Program-made: the position numbers and the translations under genes
Assembly: GCF_003002955.1 (NCBI RefSeq)
Contig: NZ_PVTJ01000003.1
Coordinates: forward strand, 1 to 64,000
Reading direction: 5' to 3'
Origin: Glycomyces artemisiae
Lineage (GTDB): Bacteria; Actinomycetota; Actinomycetes; Mycobacteriales; Micromonosporaceae
DNA: 64,000 nucleotides
The notes under the pieces: model-generated
The model's database searches: none
The model's input: the letters and a program-made list of their open reading frames with translations, nothing else
What the model was told of the DNA's origin: nothing
Part shown: positions 34,380-43,386 of the stretch, piece by piece
Position numbering within the stretch: the stretch's first letter is position 1
Layout: each line of letters starts with the position of its first letter

Positions 34380-35333
34380 ATGTCGAAGACCATCGACGAA
34401 GCCCCCGGCGCGGTGCGCTCTGCGCGCCGCGCCGGGAGGCGCAGAATGTCGTCGCGCAGCAAGAAGGAAGCCTTCTACTTCTGGCTCTTCATCTCGCCGT
34501 GGCTGATCGGGTTCGTGGGATTCCTCCTCGGCCCGATGATCGCCTCCGTGTACATCTCGTTCACCGAGTGGGACTCGTTCACGCCGCCCGAATGGGTGGG
34601 CCTGGACAACTACGTCAAGGCGCTCACCGGGGACCCGGTGTTCTGGAAGGCGCTGGGGAACACGTTCTACTACGCGCTCATCTCGGTCCCGCTGGGCCTG
34701 GTGATCGGCGTGTGGCTGGCGAACCTGCTGAACAAGCGGGTGCGCGGCCGCAAGCTCTTCCGCACCTTCATCTACCTGCCGACGCTGGTGCCGCTCGTGG
34801 CGACCGCGATGGTCTTCAAGATGGTGCTGGCGCCCTCGGGCCCGCTGAACGAACTGCTCGGGTGGTTCGGGATCGAAGGGCCGAACTGGCTCCTCGACCC
34901 GACCTGGGTCAAGCCCGCGCTGATCGTGCTGTCCGCCTGGGGCGCCGGCGGGGCCACCGTGCTCCTGCTGTCGGCCATGAACGGCATCCCGCGCGAGCTG
35001 TACGAGGCCGCCGAGATCGACGGCGCCAGCGCCTGGCGCCAGTTCTGGTCGGTCACGTTCCCGCAGATCACCCCGGTGATCTTCTTCAACCTGATCATGG
35101 GCCTCATCGGCTCGTTCCAGATCTTCTCGCAGGTGTACATCCTGACCGCGGGCGGCCCGGACAACGCGAGCCAGATGATGGTGCCGCTGCTGTTCCGCGA
35201 GGCGTTCTCGTTCTACCACTTCGGTTACGCGTCGGCCGTCGCCTGGCTGCTGTTCATCGTCATCATGGCGTTCACGCTCATCGCGTTCCGCACGTCCCGC
35301 AGCTGGGTCTTCTACGAGCAGGAGGTCCGATGA
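34380..35333 (+). CDS. Carbohydrate ABC transporter permease (MalF type)
   Basis: A 317-residue permease: Arg-rich N-terminus, first helix FYFWLFISPWLIGFVGFLL, six transmembrane segments, EAA loop EAAEIDGAS. Two starts compete. ATG 34380 has only AGGG upstream; ATG 34446 has GGGAGG six bases upstream and would give 295 residues. It ends overlapping the next permease by four bases. Confidence 0.88.
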   Translation: MSKTIDEAPGAVRSARRAGRRRMSSRSKKEAFYFWLFISPWLIGFVGFLLGPMIASVYISFTEWDSFTPPEWVGLDNYVKALTGDPVFWKALGNTFYYALISVPLGLVIGVWLANLLNKRVRGRKLFRTFIYLPTLVPLVATAMVFKMVLAPSGPLNELLGWFGIEGPNWLLDPTWVKPALIVLSAWGAGGATVLLLSAMNGIPRELYEAAEIDGASAWRQFWSVTFPQITPVIFFNLIMGLIGSFQIFSQVYILTAGGPDNASQMMVPLLFREAFSFYHFGYASAVAWLLFIVIMAFTLIAFRTSRSWVFYEQEVR

Positions 35334-36247
35334 CCGCTCTGGCCACCAAGCCCCGCGCCGGGCGCAAGAAGCTCACCGGCGAGCGCGAGCCGCGCCTGCT
35401 GTCGGTGTTCAAAGCCTCGCCCGCCACGTACGCGGTGCTCCTGATCGTCTCCGCGATCTTCTTCGTGCCGTTCATCCTCATGGTGTCGATCTCGCTCGCA
35501 AGCGACCAGACGAGCGCGCAGAACGCGTTCACCGTGATCCCGACCGAGTTCGAGTGGCGCAACTTCACCGAGGTGTTCACCGCGACCGGCCTGCCGGTCG
35601 GGCGGTTCGTGCTCAATTCGGTCCTCATCGCCACGCTCTCGGCGGTCGGCCAGGTGCTCTCGTCCTCGCTCGTCGGGTACGCGTTCGCGCGCCTGCGGGC
35701 CCCGGGCAAGGGCGTCATGTTCATGATCGTGCTCGCCACGATGATGATCCCCGCGCAGATCACGATGATCCCGCAGTTCCTGCTGTTCAAGGAGCTCGGC
35801 TGGGTGAACACGTACCTGCCGCTCATCATCCCGAACTTCTTCACCAACGCGTTCAACGTGTTCCTGGTACGGCAGTTCGTCTCCCGCATCTCGGGCGAGC
35901 TGGATGAGGCGGCGCAGATGGACGGCCTGGGGTACTTCGGGATCTACCGGCGCATCATCCTGCCGATGATGTGGCCGATCCTCACCGCCATCGCGATCTT
36001 CACGCTCACGCACGCGTGGGGCGACTTCATGGGCCCGCTCATCTACCTCAACTCCGAGGAGTCGATGCCGCTGGCGCTCGGCCTCCAGTACATGACGGGG
36101 ACGAGCAATGAGATGCAGCTGCCACCGTGGAACCTGGTCATGGTCGGGTCGATCATCCTCACACTGCCGATGATCGCGATCTACTACCTCGGCCAGAAGT
36201 ACCTCTACGAGATGAACCTCCAAGGCGGAAGTGCAGGGGTGAAGTAG
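35330..36247 (+). CDS. Carbohydrate ABC transporter permease (MalG type)
   Basis: A 305-residue MalG-type permease with six transmembrane segments and EAA loop (DEAAQMDGLG). ATG 35330 overlaps the previous stop (ATGA) and is preceded by GCAGGAGG. The last base of its TAG is the first base of the GTG of the GH35 gene, a further sign of tight coupling. Confidence 0.9.
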   Translation: MTALATKPRAGRKKLTGEREPRLLSVFKASPATYAVLLIVSAIFFVPFILMVSISLASDQTSAQNAFTVIPTEFEWRNFTEVFTATGLPVGRFVLNSVLIATLSAVGQVLSSSLVGYAFARLRAPGKGVMFMIVLATMMIPAQITMIPQFLLFKELGWVNTYLPLIIPNFFTNAFNVFLVRQFVSRISGELDEAAQMDGLGYFGIYRRIILPMMWPILTAIAIFTLTHAWGDFMGPLIYLNSEESMPLALGLQYMTGTSNEMQLPPWNLVMVGSIILTLPMIAIYYLGQKYLYEMNLQGGSAGVK

Positions 36248-38796
36248 TGACCGATCTGTCCACTTCGGCCGTGCGGCTCGACCCCACCGGGCTCGTGCTC
36301 GACGGCCGCGAGGAGGCGCTGCTGTGCGCGTCGCTGTTCTACTTCCGGCTCCCTCGGGAGACCTGGGAGGCGCGGCTCGCCGCGGTCCGCGCCACCGGCT
36401 ACCGCGCGATCGACGTCTACCTGCCGTGGAACTTCCACGAGACCGCCCCCGGCGTGTGGGACTTCGAAGGACGGCGCGACGTCGGGGCGTTCCTCGACCT
36501 CGCGCATGAGGCCGGCCTCGCCGTGATCGCGCGGCCCGGACCGTACATCTGCTCCGAGTGGGACGGCGGGGCGCTGCCGGCATGGCTGGGCCTGGACCCG
36601 GACTTGCGTGTGCGCCAGGCCGAACCGCGGTTCCTGGAACAGGTCCGCGGCTGGTTCGACCGGGCGATGCCGCTCCTCGCGGAGCGCCAGTGGGGCCGCG
36701 GCGGGTCCGTCGTGGCCGTGCAGCTGGAGAACGAGCTCGACTTCTTCGACACCGCCGACCGGCACGCCTACATCACCGCCCTGCGGGACATGGCGACCGG
36801 CCACGGGATCGACGTGCCGCTCATCGCGTGCGCCGGCCAGGGCGACCTGGTCGGCGCCAACGGCGACGTCGAAGGCGTGGCGCCCGCGTTCAACTTCTAC
36901 CCCGACGACCGCTCGCCGTTCGTCGAGGCCGAGGTCCGCCGCTACGCCGACCTGGTGGCCTCGCGCGGCCTGCCGCTGCTGGTCACCGAGACCAACCGCA
37001 GCCACGCCACGCTCCGCCGCCTGCTCGTCTCCGGCGCGACCCTGATCGCGCCGTACCTCCAGGGCTCCGGCTACGACTTCGGGTACACGCCGTCGGTCGG
37101 CAACTGGGGCGACCCGGGCGGGTTCATGACCCACGACTACGACTTCGGCGGCTACCTCTCCCCCGTGGGCGAGGCGCGTCCGGAGACGGCCGAGGCCCGC
37201 GTGCTCACCGCGCTCGCGCGCACGCTCGGACCGGCCCTGGCGAAGGCCCGGACCACCGAAGCCGAAGGCGTCGAAGCGGTCTCGGTGACCACCAGCTCGT
37301 CCCCGTCGCGGCTCCTCCTCGACGGCGGCGGCACGGTCACCGGCGTCCCGAACCTCACCGAGAAGCCCGGAACCGCACAGGTCGGCGGGATCGAAGTGGC
37401 GCTCGCGCCGCGCTCGACCGCGCTCATCGTGCAGGACCTGCCGCTGGAGGGCTTCGGCCTGTCCGGCGTGCTCGGGTTCGCCTCCGCGGACCTGGTGAGC
37501 GCCACCGCGAACGGGCTCGTGTTCGCCTCGCGCGCGCCGAGCACCGTCGTCGTGAACAGCGAGATCGCCGCGTTCGAGACCCCCGAGACCGGGAACCCGG
37601 TGCGGCGCACCGTGGGCAAGGTCCAGGTCGTCGTGCTGCACCCGGAGGACGTGCCCGACGCCGACGGCGCGCAGGGCGTCATCCACGGCCCCGCAGGGGA
37701 AGCCGCGGAGCTCACCGCCGCGTACCGTCGCGCGCTGCCGACCCGCTCGGGCCGGACCGAGGCGCACGACCTGCCGCCGGTCTCCGAGGCCGTGGGCGTC
37801 CACCGCGGGCGCACCCACTACCGCGCGGACATCGACGGGATCGGCGAACTGCTCATCGAGGGCGCGGCCGACATCGTCGACCTCGCGCTCGACGGCGAGA
37901 GCCTGCCGACGCGGGTCGTCTACGGCGCCACCATCACCGTGCAGGCCGCGGGCAAGTCCCGGCTCGACGCCACGGTGGAGACCTGGGGCCACGCCAACTT
38001 CGACGACGCGCGGCTCCCGGGCCTCGCGCTCGGGTCGCTCCGCGGCCTCGGGAAGGTCTGGGCGGTAGTCGACCGCGAGGACGTCCACGCACTGTGGACC
38101 GTCGACGGCGGCTCGCAGTGGGCCGGGGACCCCGCGCCCGTGCGCGGCCTCGGCGGCTGGAGCAGCACCCGCATCGGCCGCCCGGCGACCTACCGCCGCG
38201 CGCTCCCGGTCGACGGCGTCTCCCACTACGCCTTCCACCTCGGCGAACTGACCCTCCCGGTCGAGGTCGCCGTGGACGGCCATGCGCGGACCGTCAGCCC
38301 GCTCGACCCGTGGGTCCACCTGGAGCCCGGACAGGGCCGCGAAGTGGCGGTCACCGCGCCGCACTGGCCCGGCTCCGGTTCCGGCCCTGTGGAACTGCTC
38401 CGGCTCGAAGCCGTGCGCGGCTGGCAGGTCGAGGCCCAGAACGACGCGGCGATCATCGCGCTCGCGGGCCAGGACGCCGAAGGGCTCGCCGTCGAACTGC
38501 CGCTCGACCTCGCCCCCGGCGAGGAGGCGTGGCTCGACGTGCCCGTCCCCCAAGGCGGGCAGTCGCTCCGGTTCGAAGGCGAGCAGGTCCGCCTGAGCGC
38601 CTTCGCCAACGGCGAACTGCTCGGCCGGGTCTGGCTCGACGACCCGCACCGGCCCCGGTTCACCGGCGGCGATCCGGGTCGACTGTGGATCCCCGCCGAG
38701 TGGAACTCCGGTACCGTCAGAGTGCTGGCCCGCGGCACCGCCGGAGGCGTCCAGCCGCGCCTCTCACGCGTCACCGCAGCCCCCGCACCGGAGTAG
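36247..38796 (+). CDS. GH35 beta-galactosidase, cytoplasmic
   Basis: An 849-residue glycoside hydrolase family 35 enzyme. FYFRLPRETWEARLAAVRATG, IDVYLPWNFHE, RPGPYICSEWDGGALPAWL, VVAVQLENELDFF (acid/base Glu163) and LPLLVTETNRSH (nucleophile Glu248) are the GH35 landmarks. C-terminal beta domains complete it. There is no signal peptide, so it acts on imported oligosaccharides. GTG 36247 overlaps the permease stop by one base. It fits the release of galactose from imported galactan or arabinogalactan fragments, or similar beta-galactosides. Confidence 0.88.
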   Translation: MTDLSTSAVRLDPTGLVLDGREEALLCASLFYFRLPRETWEARLAAVRATGYRAIDVYLPWNFHETAPGVWDFEGRRDVGAFLDLAHEAGLAVIARPGPYICSEWDGGALPAWLGLDPDLRVRQAEPRFLEQVRGWFDRAMPLLAERQWGRGGSVVAVQLENELDFFDTADRHAYITALRDMATGHGIDVPLIACAGQGDLVGANGDVEGVAPAFNFYPDDRSPFVEAEVRRYADLVASRGLPLLVTETNRSHATLRRLLVSGATLIAPYLQGSGYDFGYTPSVGNWGDPGGFMTHDYDFGGYLSPVGEARPETAEARVLTALARTLGPALAKARTTEAEGVEAVSVTTSSSPSRLLLDGGGTVTGVPNLTEKPGTAQVGGIEVALAPRSTALIVQDLPLEGFGLSGVLGFASADLVSATANGLVFASRAPSTVVVNSEIAAFETPETGNPVRRTVGKVQVVVLHPEDVPDADGAQGVIHGPAGEAAELTAAYRRALPTRSGRTEAHDLPPVSEAVGVHRGRTHYRADIDGIGELLIEGAADIVDLALDGESLPTRVVYGATITVQAAGKSRLDATVETWGHANFDDARLPGLALGSLRGLGKVWAVVDREDVHALWTVDGGSQWAGDPAPVRGLGGWSSTRIGRPATYRRALPVDGVSHYAFHLGELTLPVEVAVDGHARTVSPLDPWVHLEPGQGREVAVTAPHWPGSGSGPVELLRLEAVRGWQVEAQNDAAIIALAGQDAEGLAVELPLDLAPGEEAWLDVPVPQGGQSLRFEGEQVRLSAFANGELLGRVWLDDPHRPRFTGGDPGRLWIPAEWNSGTVRVLARGTAGGVQPRLSRVTAAPAPE

Positions 38797-38819
38797 ATCC
38801 GAGCCCCAGGAGTACCGAC

Positions 38820-40046
38820 ATGGCCCCCACCAGGCGCACTTCACGCGACATCCGCAGCGAGTCGCGGCTCGACGTCCTGCACGCACTGCTCACCGCGGGC
38901 GAGACCACCCGCAACGACCTCGCGCGCACCACGGGACTGAGCACCGCGACCGTGGCGACGGTCGTCAGCGACCTGCTCTCGGGCGGGATCGTCACCGAAG
39001 CGCGCGTCGCCAGCGGACGGGTCGGGCGGCCCACGACACTCCTGCGGCTCAACCAGGATCGCGGCCGCATCGTCGGCGTCGACGTCGCGGAGACGTACAT
39101 CAGGGCGGTCGTGTTCGACGCCGCCCTCGATGAAGTCGCCTCCGCCGAGGTCGCCGCCGACGAGCGGCACGACGAGACGGAAGAGGTCGTCGACGGCATC
39201 GCGCGCGCCGTCGACGCCGCCCTGGCCGAGGCGGGCACGCCGCGCGGCGAAGTGCTCGGCGTGGGCATCTCGCTCCCGGGCTCCATGCAGCGCTGGGGCG
39301 GGGCCTCCCCCGTCATGCCGAACGCCGCGTGGCGCCACCTCGACCGCATCCACGAGCGCCTCGGCCTGCCCGTGGTGCTCGACAACCCGCTCAAGGCCAT
39401 CGCCACCGCCGAACTGTGGTTCGGCCAGGGCCGCAAGCACTCCAGCACCATCACCGTGAACCTCGGCACCGGCGTCGGCGCCGGGATCATCCTCAACGGC
39501 GCGATCCTGCGCGGCGCCACCAACTTCGCGGGCGAATGGGGCCACAGCCTCCTCGCCCTCGACGGGCGGCCGTGCCGGTGCGGGAGGCGCGGCTGCGTCG
39601 AGGCGTACGTGGGCGCCGACGGCATCCAGCGGACCCTGGGAGCGATCAACCCCGAGCACCGGCTCGCCTCGGTCACGCACCAGCGGGACTTCATCGGCGC
39701 CTTGGCGACCGCGCTGGAGCCGCCCGAACCCGACCCGGCCGTCACCGAGACGATCGAGCGCACCGCCCGCTACCTGGGGGCCGCGCTCGCCGACCTCGTC
39801 GCGATCGTCAACCCCGAGACCATCACGCTCACCGGATGGACGGTGTGGGCGCTGGGCGACCACCTCGTGCCCGCGGTGCGCCGCAGCGTGGTCGAGGAGG
39901 CGCCCGGCGATTCGGCCGCCGACCTGGAGGTCGAGGTGTCCACGGTGCGCGGGAACTCGGTCGCCACCGGCATCGCCACGATCGCGCTCGAACGCTTCCT
40001 CAGCGACGTCGGCCTCGTCACCACGCGGGTTCCCACCGCCCTCTGA
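38820..40046 (+). CDS. ROK-family transcriptional regulator (NagC/XylR type)
   Basis: A 408-residue regulator with an N-terminal winged helix (RLDVLHALLTAGETTRNDLARTTGLSTATVATVV, about 17-50) and a ROK domain that keeps the zinc motif CRCGRRGC (about 259-266). CAGGAG precedes ATG 38820. It closes the GH35 operon and is its best candidate regulator, sensing a galactose-type sugar. A hairpin at 40090-40107 may terminate the operon. Confidence 0.9.
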   Translation: MAPTRRTSRDIRSESRLDVLHALLTAGETTRNDLARTTGLSTATVATVVSDLLSGGIVTEARVASGRVGRPTTLLRLNQDRGRIVGVDVAETYIRAVVFDAALDEVASAEVAADERHDETEEVVDGIARAVDAALAEAGTPRGEVLGVGISLPGSMQRWGGASPVMPNAAWRHLDRIHERLGLPVVLDNPLKAIATAELWFGQGRKHSSTITVNLGTGVGAGIILNGAILRGATNFAGEWGHSLLALDGRPCRCGRRGCVEAYVGADGIQRTLGAINPEHRLASVTHQRDFIGALATALEPPEPDPAVTETIERTARYLGAALADLVAIVNPETITLTGWTVWALGDHLVPAVRRSVVEEAPGDSAADLEVEVSTVRGNSVATGIATIALERFLSDVGLVTTRVPTAL

Positions 40047-40089
40047 GGTGTGCGGGCCGCCTTCCCGGGTAACCGGAGGGCGGAAGACG

Positions 40090-40107
40090 ACGCGCCGACC
40101 GGCGCGT
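40090..40107 (+). terminator. Hairpin after ROK gene
   Basis: ACGCGCC-GACC-GGCGCGT is a perfect 7-bp stem followed by only two T. It lies between the ROK stop and the next ribosome binding site. A weak terminator at best. Confidence 0.4.
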
Positions 40108-40130
40108 TCCGCGACCGAAGGAGGTCTGCC

Positions 40131-40598
40131 TTGAGCAGCATCACCGAATCAGTCGACGTCGAAGTCCCGGTCTCCACGGCGTACAACCAGTGGACCCAGT
40201 TCGAGACCTTCCCGTCCTTCATGGAGGGTGTCGACGAGGTCCAGCAGATCGGCGAGACGCTCACCCACTGGCGCATGAGCATCGGCGGCGTCGCCCGCGA
40301 GTTCGACGCCGCGATCACCGAGCAGCATCCCGACGAGCGGGTCGCCTGGAAGTCCATCTCCGGTCCCTCGCACGCGGGCGTGGTCACGTTCCACCGCCTG
40401 GACGACGACCACACCCGCGTCACCGCGCAGATGGACATCGACCCCGACGGGTTCGCCGAGACCGTCGCTGACAAGGCCGGGTTCCTGACGCACCGCGTCA
40501 AGGGCGACATGCAGCGGTTCAAGTTCTACATCGAGGACCGCGGCACGGAGTCCGGCGGCTGGCGCGGCGAGGTCGAACCGCCCGGCCTGCCGCTGTAA
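40131..40598 (+). CDS. SRPBCC/cyclase-dehydrase-like protein
   Basis: A 155-residue small-molecule-binding START/Bet v 1-like protein. SITESVDVEVPVSTAYNQWTQFETFPSFMEGVDEV at the N-terminus and the FHRLDDDHTRVTAQMDIDPDGFAE strand match the polyketide_cyc family that is common in actinomycetes. TTG 40131 follows AAGGAGG with six bases spacing. It is monocistronic. The ligand is unknown, and stress-linked roles have been proposed for relatives. Confidence 0.8.
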   Translation: MSSITESVDVEVPVSTAYNQWTQFETFPSFMEGVDEVQQIGETLTHWRMSIGGVAREFDAAITEQHPDERVAWKSISGPSHAGVVTFHRLDDDHTRVTAQMDIDPDGFAETVADKAGFLTHRVKGDMQRFKFYIEDRGTESGGWRGEVEPPGLPL

Positions 40599-40599
40599 C

Positions 40600-41277
40600 T
40601 CAATCCTGTTCGAGGGCCTCGGCGAGTTCGCCGAGGCTCTCGCACTGCCAGTCGAACGCGTCCTCCGGCCCGGGCGGGTCGCCGATGGGGCGGCGCACGT
40701 ACGCCGTCCGCATCCCGATCGCCTGCGCGCCGCGGAGGTCCCACGCGTGCGCGGCGACCATGAGCAGCCGCTCCGGCGGGCTGCCGACCGCCTCCACGGC
40801 GAGCCGGTAGACCCCGGGCGCGGGCTTGTACGTCTGCGCGTCCTCGGCCGAGAGCGCCTGGTGCCAGCGCAGACCCGCGTGCGCGGTCAGGTGGAGCAGC
40901 GCGGCCCGGTTGGCGTTGGACAGGGCGAGGACGGGGAACGTGCAGGCGAGGCGTTCGAGGCCCGCGGCCGCGTCGTCCCAGGCGGTGTGGCGGCGCCCCG
41001 CGCCGGCGAGGCGGGCGATGACGGCCGCGTCCGTCACTCCGGCCTGCTCGGCGACCGCGGCGGCGGCTTCGGCGTCGAGGGCGTCGGCGGTCGCGAAGGG
41101 GCGCTCGCCCTTGACGATCCGGTCCTGTTCGCGTTCGATGTGCCGCTGCCACAGGGCGAGCAGCGCATCGGTGTCGCCGCCGGGCGCGGCTTCGCGGATG
41201 GCGGCGGCGAGGCCGCGGGGCTCGTCGACCATGGTGCCGAGGACGTCGAAGACGACAGCGTCGATGGGTGCGGTCAT
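40600..41277 (-). CDS. HAD-family hydrolase, haloacid dehalogenase type II-like
   Basis: A 225-residue HAD hydrolase. VFDVLGTMVDE (nucleophile Asp in motif I, residue 9), LSNANRAAL (motif II Ser), KPAPGVYRLA (motif III Lys) and AHAWDLRGA (motif IV) are all visible. Motif I has DVLGT rather than DxDGT, as in (S)-2-haloacid dehalogenases. AAGGAG precedes ATG 41277, one base after the Lnt-like gene's stop, so it is the third gene of the TetR operon. It is tail to tail with the SRPBCC gene. Confidence 0.82.
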   Translation of the reverse strand: MTAPIDAVVFDVLGTMVDEPRGLAAAIREAAPGGDTDALLALWQRHIEREQDRIVKGERPFATADALDAEAAAAVAEQAGVTDAAVIARLAGAGRRHTAWDDAAAGLERLACTFPVLALSNANRAALLHLTAHAGLRWHQALSAEDAQTYKPAPGVYRLAVEAVGSPPERLLMVAAHAWDLRGAQAIGMRTAYVRRPIGDPPGPEDAFDWQCESLGELAEALEQD

Positions 41278-41278
41278 G

Positions 41279-42736
41279 TCACTCCTTGGTGTCGGGGTCC
41301 GATGCTGCCACATCCCGGCGGCGCGGGACCACGGCGAGAACGGTACCCGCAAGGAGGATCGTGAACACGGGGAAGAGGAACCAGTTGCCGAGATAGTCGT
41401 AGACGGTCCGCACGGCTTCGACGGGGACGTCGGCGACGGCGAAGCGGGCGTCTTCGGCGAGCACGGTCCCGCGGGCGTCGCTGACGGTCATGAGGCCGAT
41501 CTGCCCGGCGCGCACGAGTGAGAAGCCCTGTTCGACGCCGCGGGTGACGGCGACGCGGGAGTGCCACCAGCCGTCGATCGTGAAGTCGAGGGCGGGGGCG
41601 AGGACCAGGCCGGTGCCGTTGTCGCCGTACTCAGCCATGTACCCGGCGTGGTCGAGGTCCTTGCAGATCGCCAGGGCCCAGTTCCCTTCGGGGCCGGGGA
41701 TCAGGATGACGTCTTCGGTGGAGGGGGTCATCCAGTCCTCAAGGCCGGGGATGAGGTGGTGCTTGTCGTACTGGCTGCCCGTACCCCCGTCGGCGCGGAT
41801 CCAGATTGCGGAGTTGAGGACGTCGCGGTCGGTCTGGATCGCGATGCCGAGCACGAGGTCGATGCCGGTGCCGGCGGCGAGGGCGGACCAGCGGTCGAGG
41901 TAGGCGCCGGACTCGTCCGAGGAGACGAGGAAGACCTTCTCGGGGAGTACGAGCACGTCGAGGTCGTCGGCGGCGGCGATGCGCTCGATCTCGGCGGTGT
42001 AGTCGGCGAAGAGGGCTTCGGCCTTGCCGGTGTCGACGGGGATGGAGTCCTCGTCGGTGGGGAGCGCGAGCGCACCTGCGCGAACGGTGGGGCCCTGGTC
42101 GACGGGGCGGGCGAGGCCGAAGGCGAGGACTGCGGCGAGGCAGGCCGCGGCGGTCGCGCCGATGCCGATGGCGCGTCGGCGGCGGGCGCCGGGGGCGAGG
42201 ATCGTGGCGATGGCCGAGGGGATTGCCATGAGCAGGAAGGTGATCCCCCAGATGCCGGTGACGGACGCGAGCTGGAGGACGGCGGTCTGCCCGGCCTGGG
42301 TGTAGGCGAGGCTCCACCATTCGCCGCCCGCGTCGGCGTTGATGACGGACCCGAGGTACTCGACGGCCACGATGCCCGCGGGGAAGGCGAGGAACGCGGC
42401 CCAGTGGCGGCCGCGGCGCATCAGGGCCCGGTACAGGAGGGTCGCGGCGGTGTAGAGGCCGGTGAAGACGACGACCGAGACGACGATGAAGACCGGCGCC
42501 ATCTCCAGGGAGTCGGCGAGGTACCACCAGATGCGGGCGGTGCCGCCGAGCCAGGCGGCTTCGGCGGTGAGGAGCGCGGCCCGGAACCCGAGCCGCGGGA
42601 CGGCGAGGAGCATCGGGATCGGGGCGGTCCACATGAGCCACCACACGGGGTCGAGCCAGAAGCCGAGGGCGAGCATGGCGGCGGTCCCGAAGGCGCCGAA
42701 GAGGATCCACGGGAGGGGTCTAGGCGAGGATGCCAT
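41279..42736 (-). CDS. Apolipoprotein N-acyltransferase-like membrane nitrilase
   Basis: A 485-residue protein with about six N-terminal transmembrane helices (residues 10-205) followed by a carbon-nitrogen hydrolase domain. The triad of the nitrilase fold is intact: Glu266 (LPEKVF), Lys325 (YDKHHLIPG) and Cys358 (AICKDLDH). Architecture equals Lnt, which acylates lipoprotein N-termini. A final helix lies near 455-475. It overlaps the TetR gene by 17 bases and precedes a HAD gene. An Lnt-like protein under TetR control is more likely specialised than the housekeeping enzyme, but this is inference. Confidence 0.7.
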   Translation of the reverse strand: MASSPRPLPWILFGAFGTAAMLALGFWLDPVWWLMWTAPIPMLLAVPRLGFRAALLTAEAAWLGGTARIWWYLADSLEMAPVFIVVSVVVFTGLYTAATLLYRALMRRGRHWAAFLAFPAGIVAVEYLGSVINADAGGEWWSLAYTQAGQTAVLQLASVTGIWGITFLLMAIPSAIATILAPGARRRRAIGIGATAAACLAAVLAFGLARPVDQGPTVRAGALALPTDEDSIPVDTGKAEALFADYTAEIERIAAADDLDVLVLPEKVFLVSSDESGAYLDRWSALAAGTGIDLVLGIAIQTDRDVLNSAIWIRADGGTGSQYDKHHLIPGLEDWMTPSTEDVILIPGPEGNWALAICKDLDHAGYMAEYGDNGTGLVLAPALDFTIDGWWHSRVAVTRGVEQGFSLVRAGQIGLMTVSDARGTVLAEDARFAVADVPVEAVRTVYDYLGNWFLFPVFTILLAGTVLAVVPRRRDVAASDPDTKE

Positions 42737-43295
42737 GGAGGAGCCTTTCGAGGGTGTCGTGGCAGAGGGTGCGGAACGCGTCGGGGTCGGGGGCGATGCG
42801 CCCGCCTTGGTAGAGGGCGACGAGGCCGTAGAGGCCGGAGGTGACCGCGAGGCCGAGGGCCCAGGGTTCGGCGGGTGCGAGGTCGCCTTTCGCCAGGCCG
42901 GATTCGATGATGCCGGTGAGCAGGCCGAACAGGCGGGAGCGGCCGGATGAGAAGTCGGCGGGGTAGACGCGGGCGCCTTCGCGGGGCTCGATGAACATGA
43001 ACGCGAACTGGTGGGGCCGCGCCAGCGCGAGGTCCACGAGGTCGTCGACGGCGCCGTGGAGGGCTTCGACGGTGTCGTCGGGGATGTGCTTGCGGCTCAA
43101 GCGCTCGTAGGTCTCGGTGAAGAGGTCGTCGGCGACGCGGTCGAGGAGCGCTTCGCGGCTCGGGAAGTGCCGGTAGACGGCCATGGGCGAGAGGCCGACG
43201 GCGTCGCCGATCTTCCGCATGCTCACCGAGGCGCTGCCACCGTCGGCGACGAGTTCCTTTGCGACGGCGACGATCCGGTCGAGGGTCGTGGTCAT
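42720..43295 (-). CDS. TetR-family regulator
   Basis: A 191-residue regulator with HTH VSMRKIGDAVGLSPMAVYRHFPSREALLDRV and a C-terminal TetR ligand domain. ATG 43295 is chosen over GTG 43310. No Shine-Dalgarno sequence is visible, so the message may be leaderless. A perfect 15-bp dyad lies 21 bases upstream. It is first in the TetR - Lnt-like - HAD operon and probably autoregulated. Confidence 0.86.
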   Translation of the reverse strand: MTTTLDRIVAVAKELVADGGSASVSMRKIGDAVGLSPMAVYRHFPSREALLDRVADDLFTETYERLSRKHIPDDTVEALHGAVDDLVDLALARPHQFAFMFIEPREGARVYPADFSSGRSRLFGLLTGIIESGLAKGDLAPAEPWALGLAVTSGLYGLVALYQGGRIAPDPDAFRTLCHDTLERLLHGILA

Positions 43296-43316
43296 GTTTA
43301 CACCATACACAATCGT

Positions 43317-43331
43317 GTTTACGGCGTAAAC
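43317..43331. promoter_or_regulatory. TetR operator candidate
   Basis: GTTTACG-G-CGTAAAC is a perfect 15-bp dyad. A half site GTTTAC recurs at 43296-43301 next to the start codon. Typical TetR-family autoregulatory site. Confidence 0.6.
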
Positions 43332-43347
43332 TCGCGGGGCGCGAAGA

Positions 43348-43375
43348 AGCGCCCGGCCGCATGCGGTCGGGCGCT
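43348..43375 (-). terminator. Terminator hairpin after LacI gene
   Basis: AGCGCCCG and CGGGCGCT arms with an inner CCGC-AT-GCGG extend to a 13-bp stem with one mismatch, followed on the minus strand by TTCTTC. It lies 11 bases after the LacI stop. Confidence 0.6.
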
Positions 43376-43386
43376 GACGTGCTGCG

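Noticed and set aside
36127-36246. Longer N-terminus of the GH35 enzyme
   Set aside because: The extra 40 residues overlap the permease gene in another frame and have no family resemblance; GTG 36247 overlaps the permease stop as expected.
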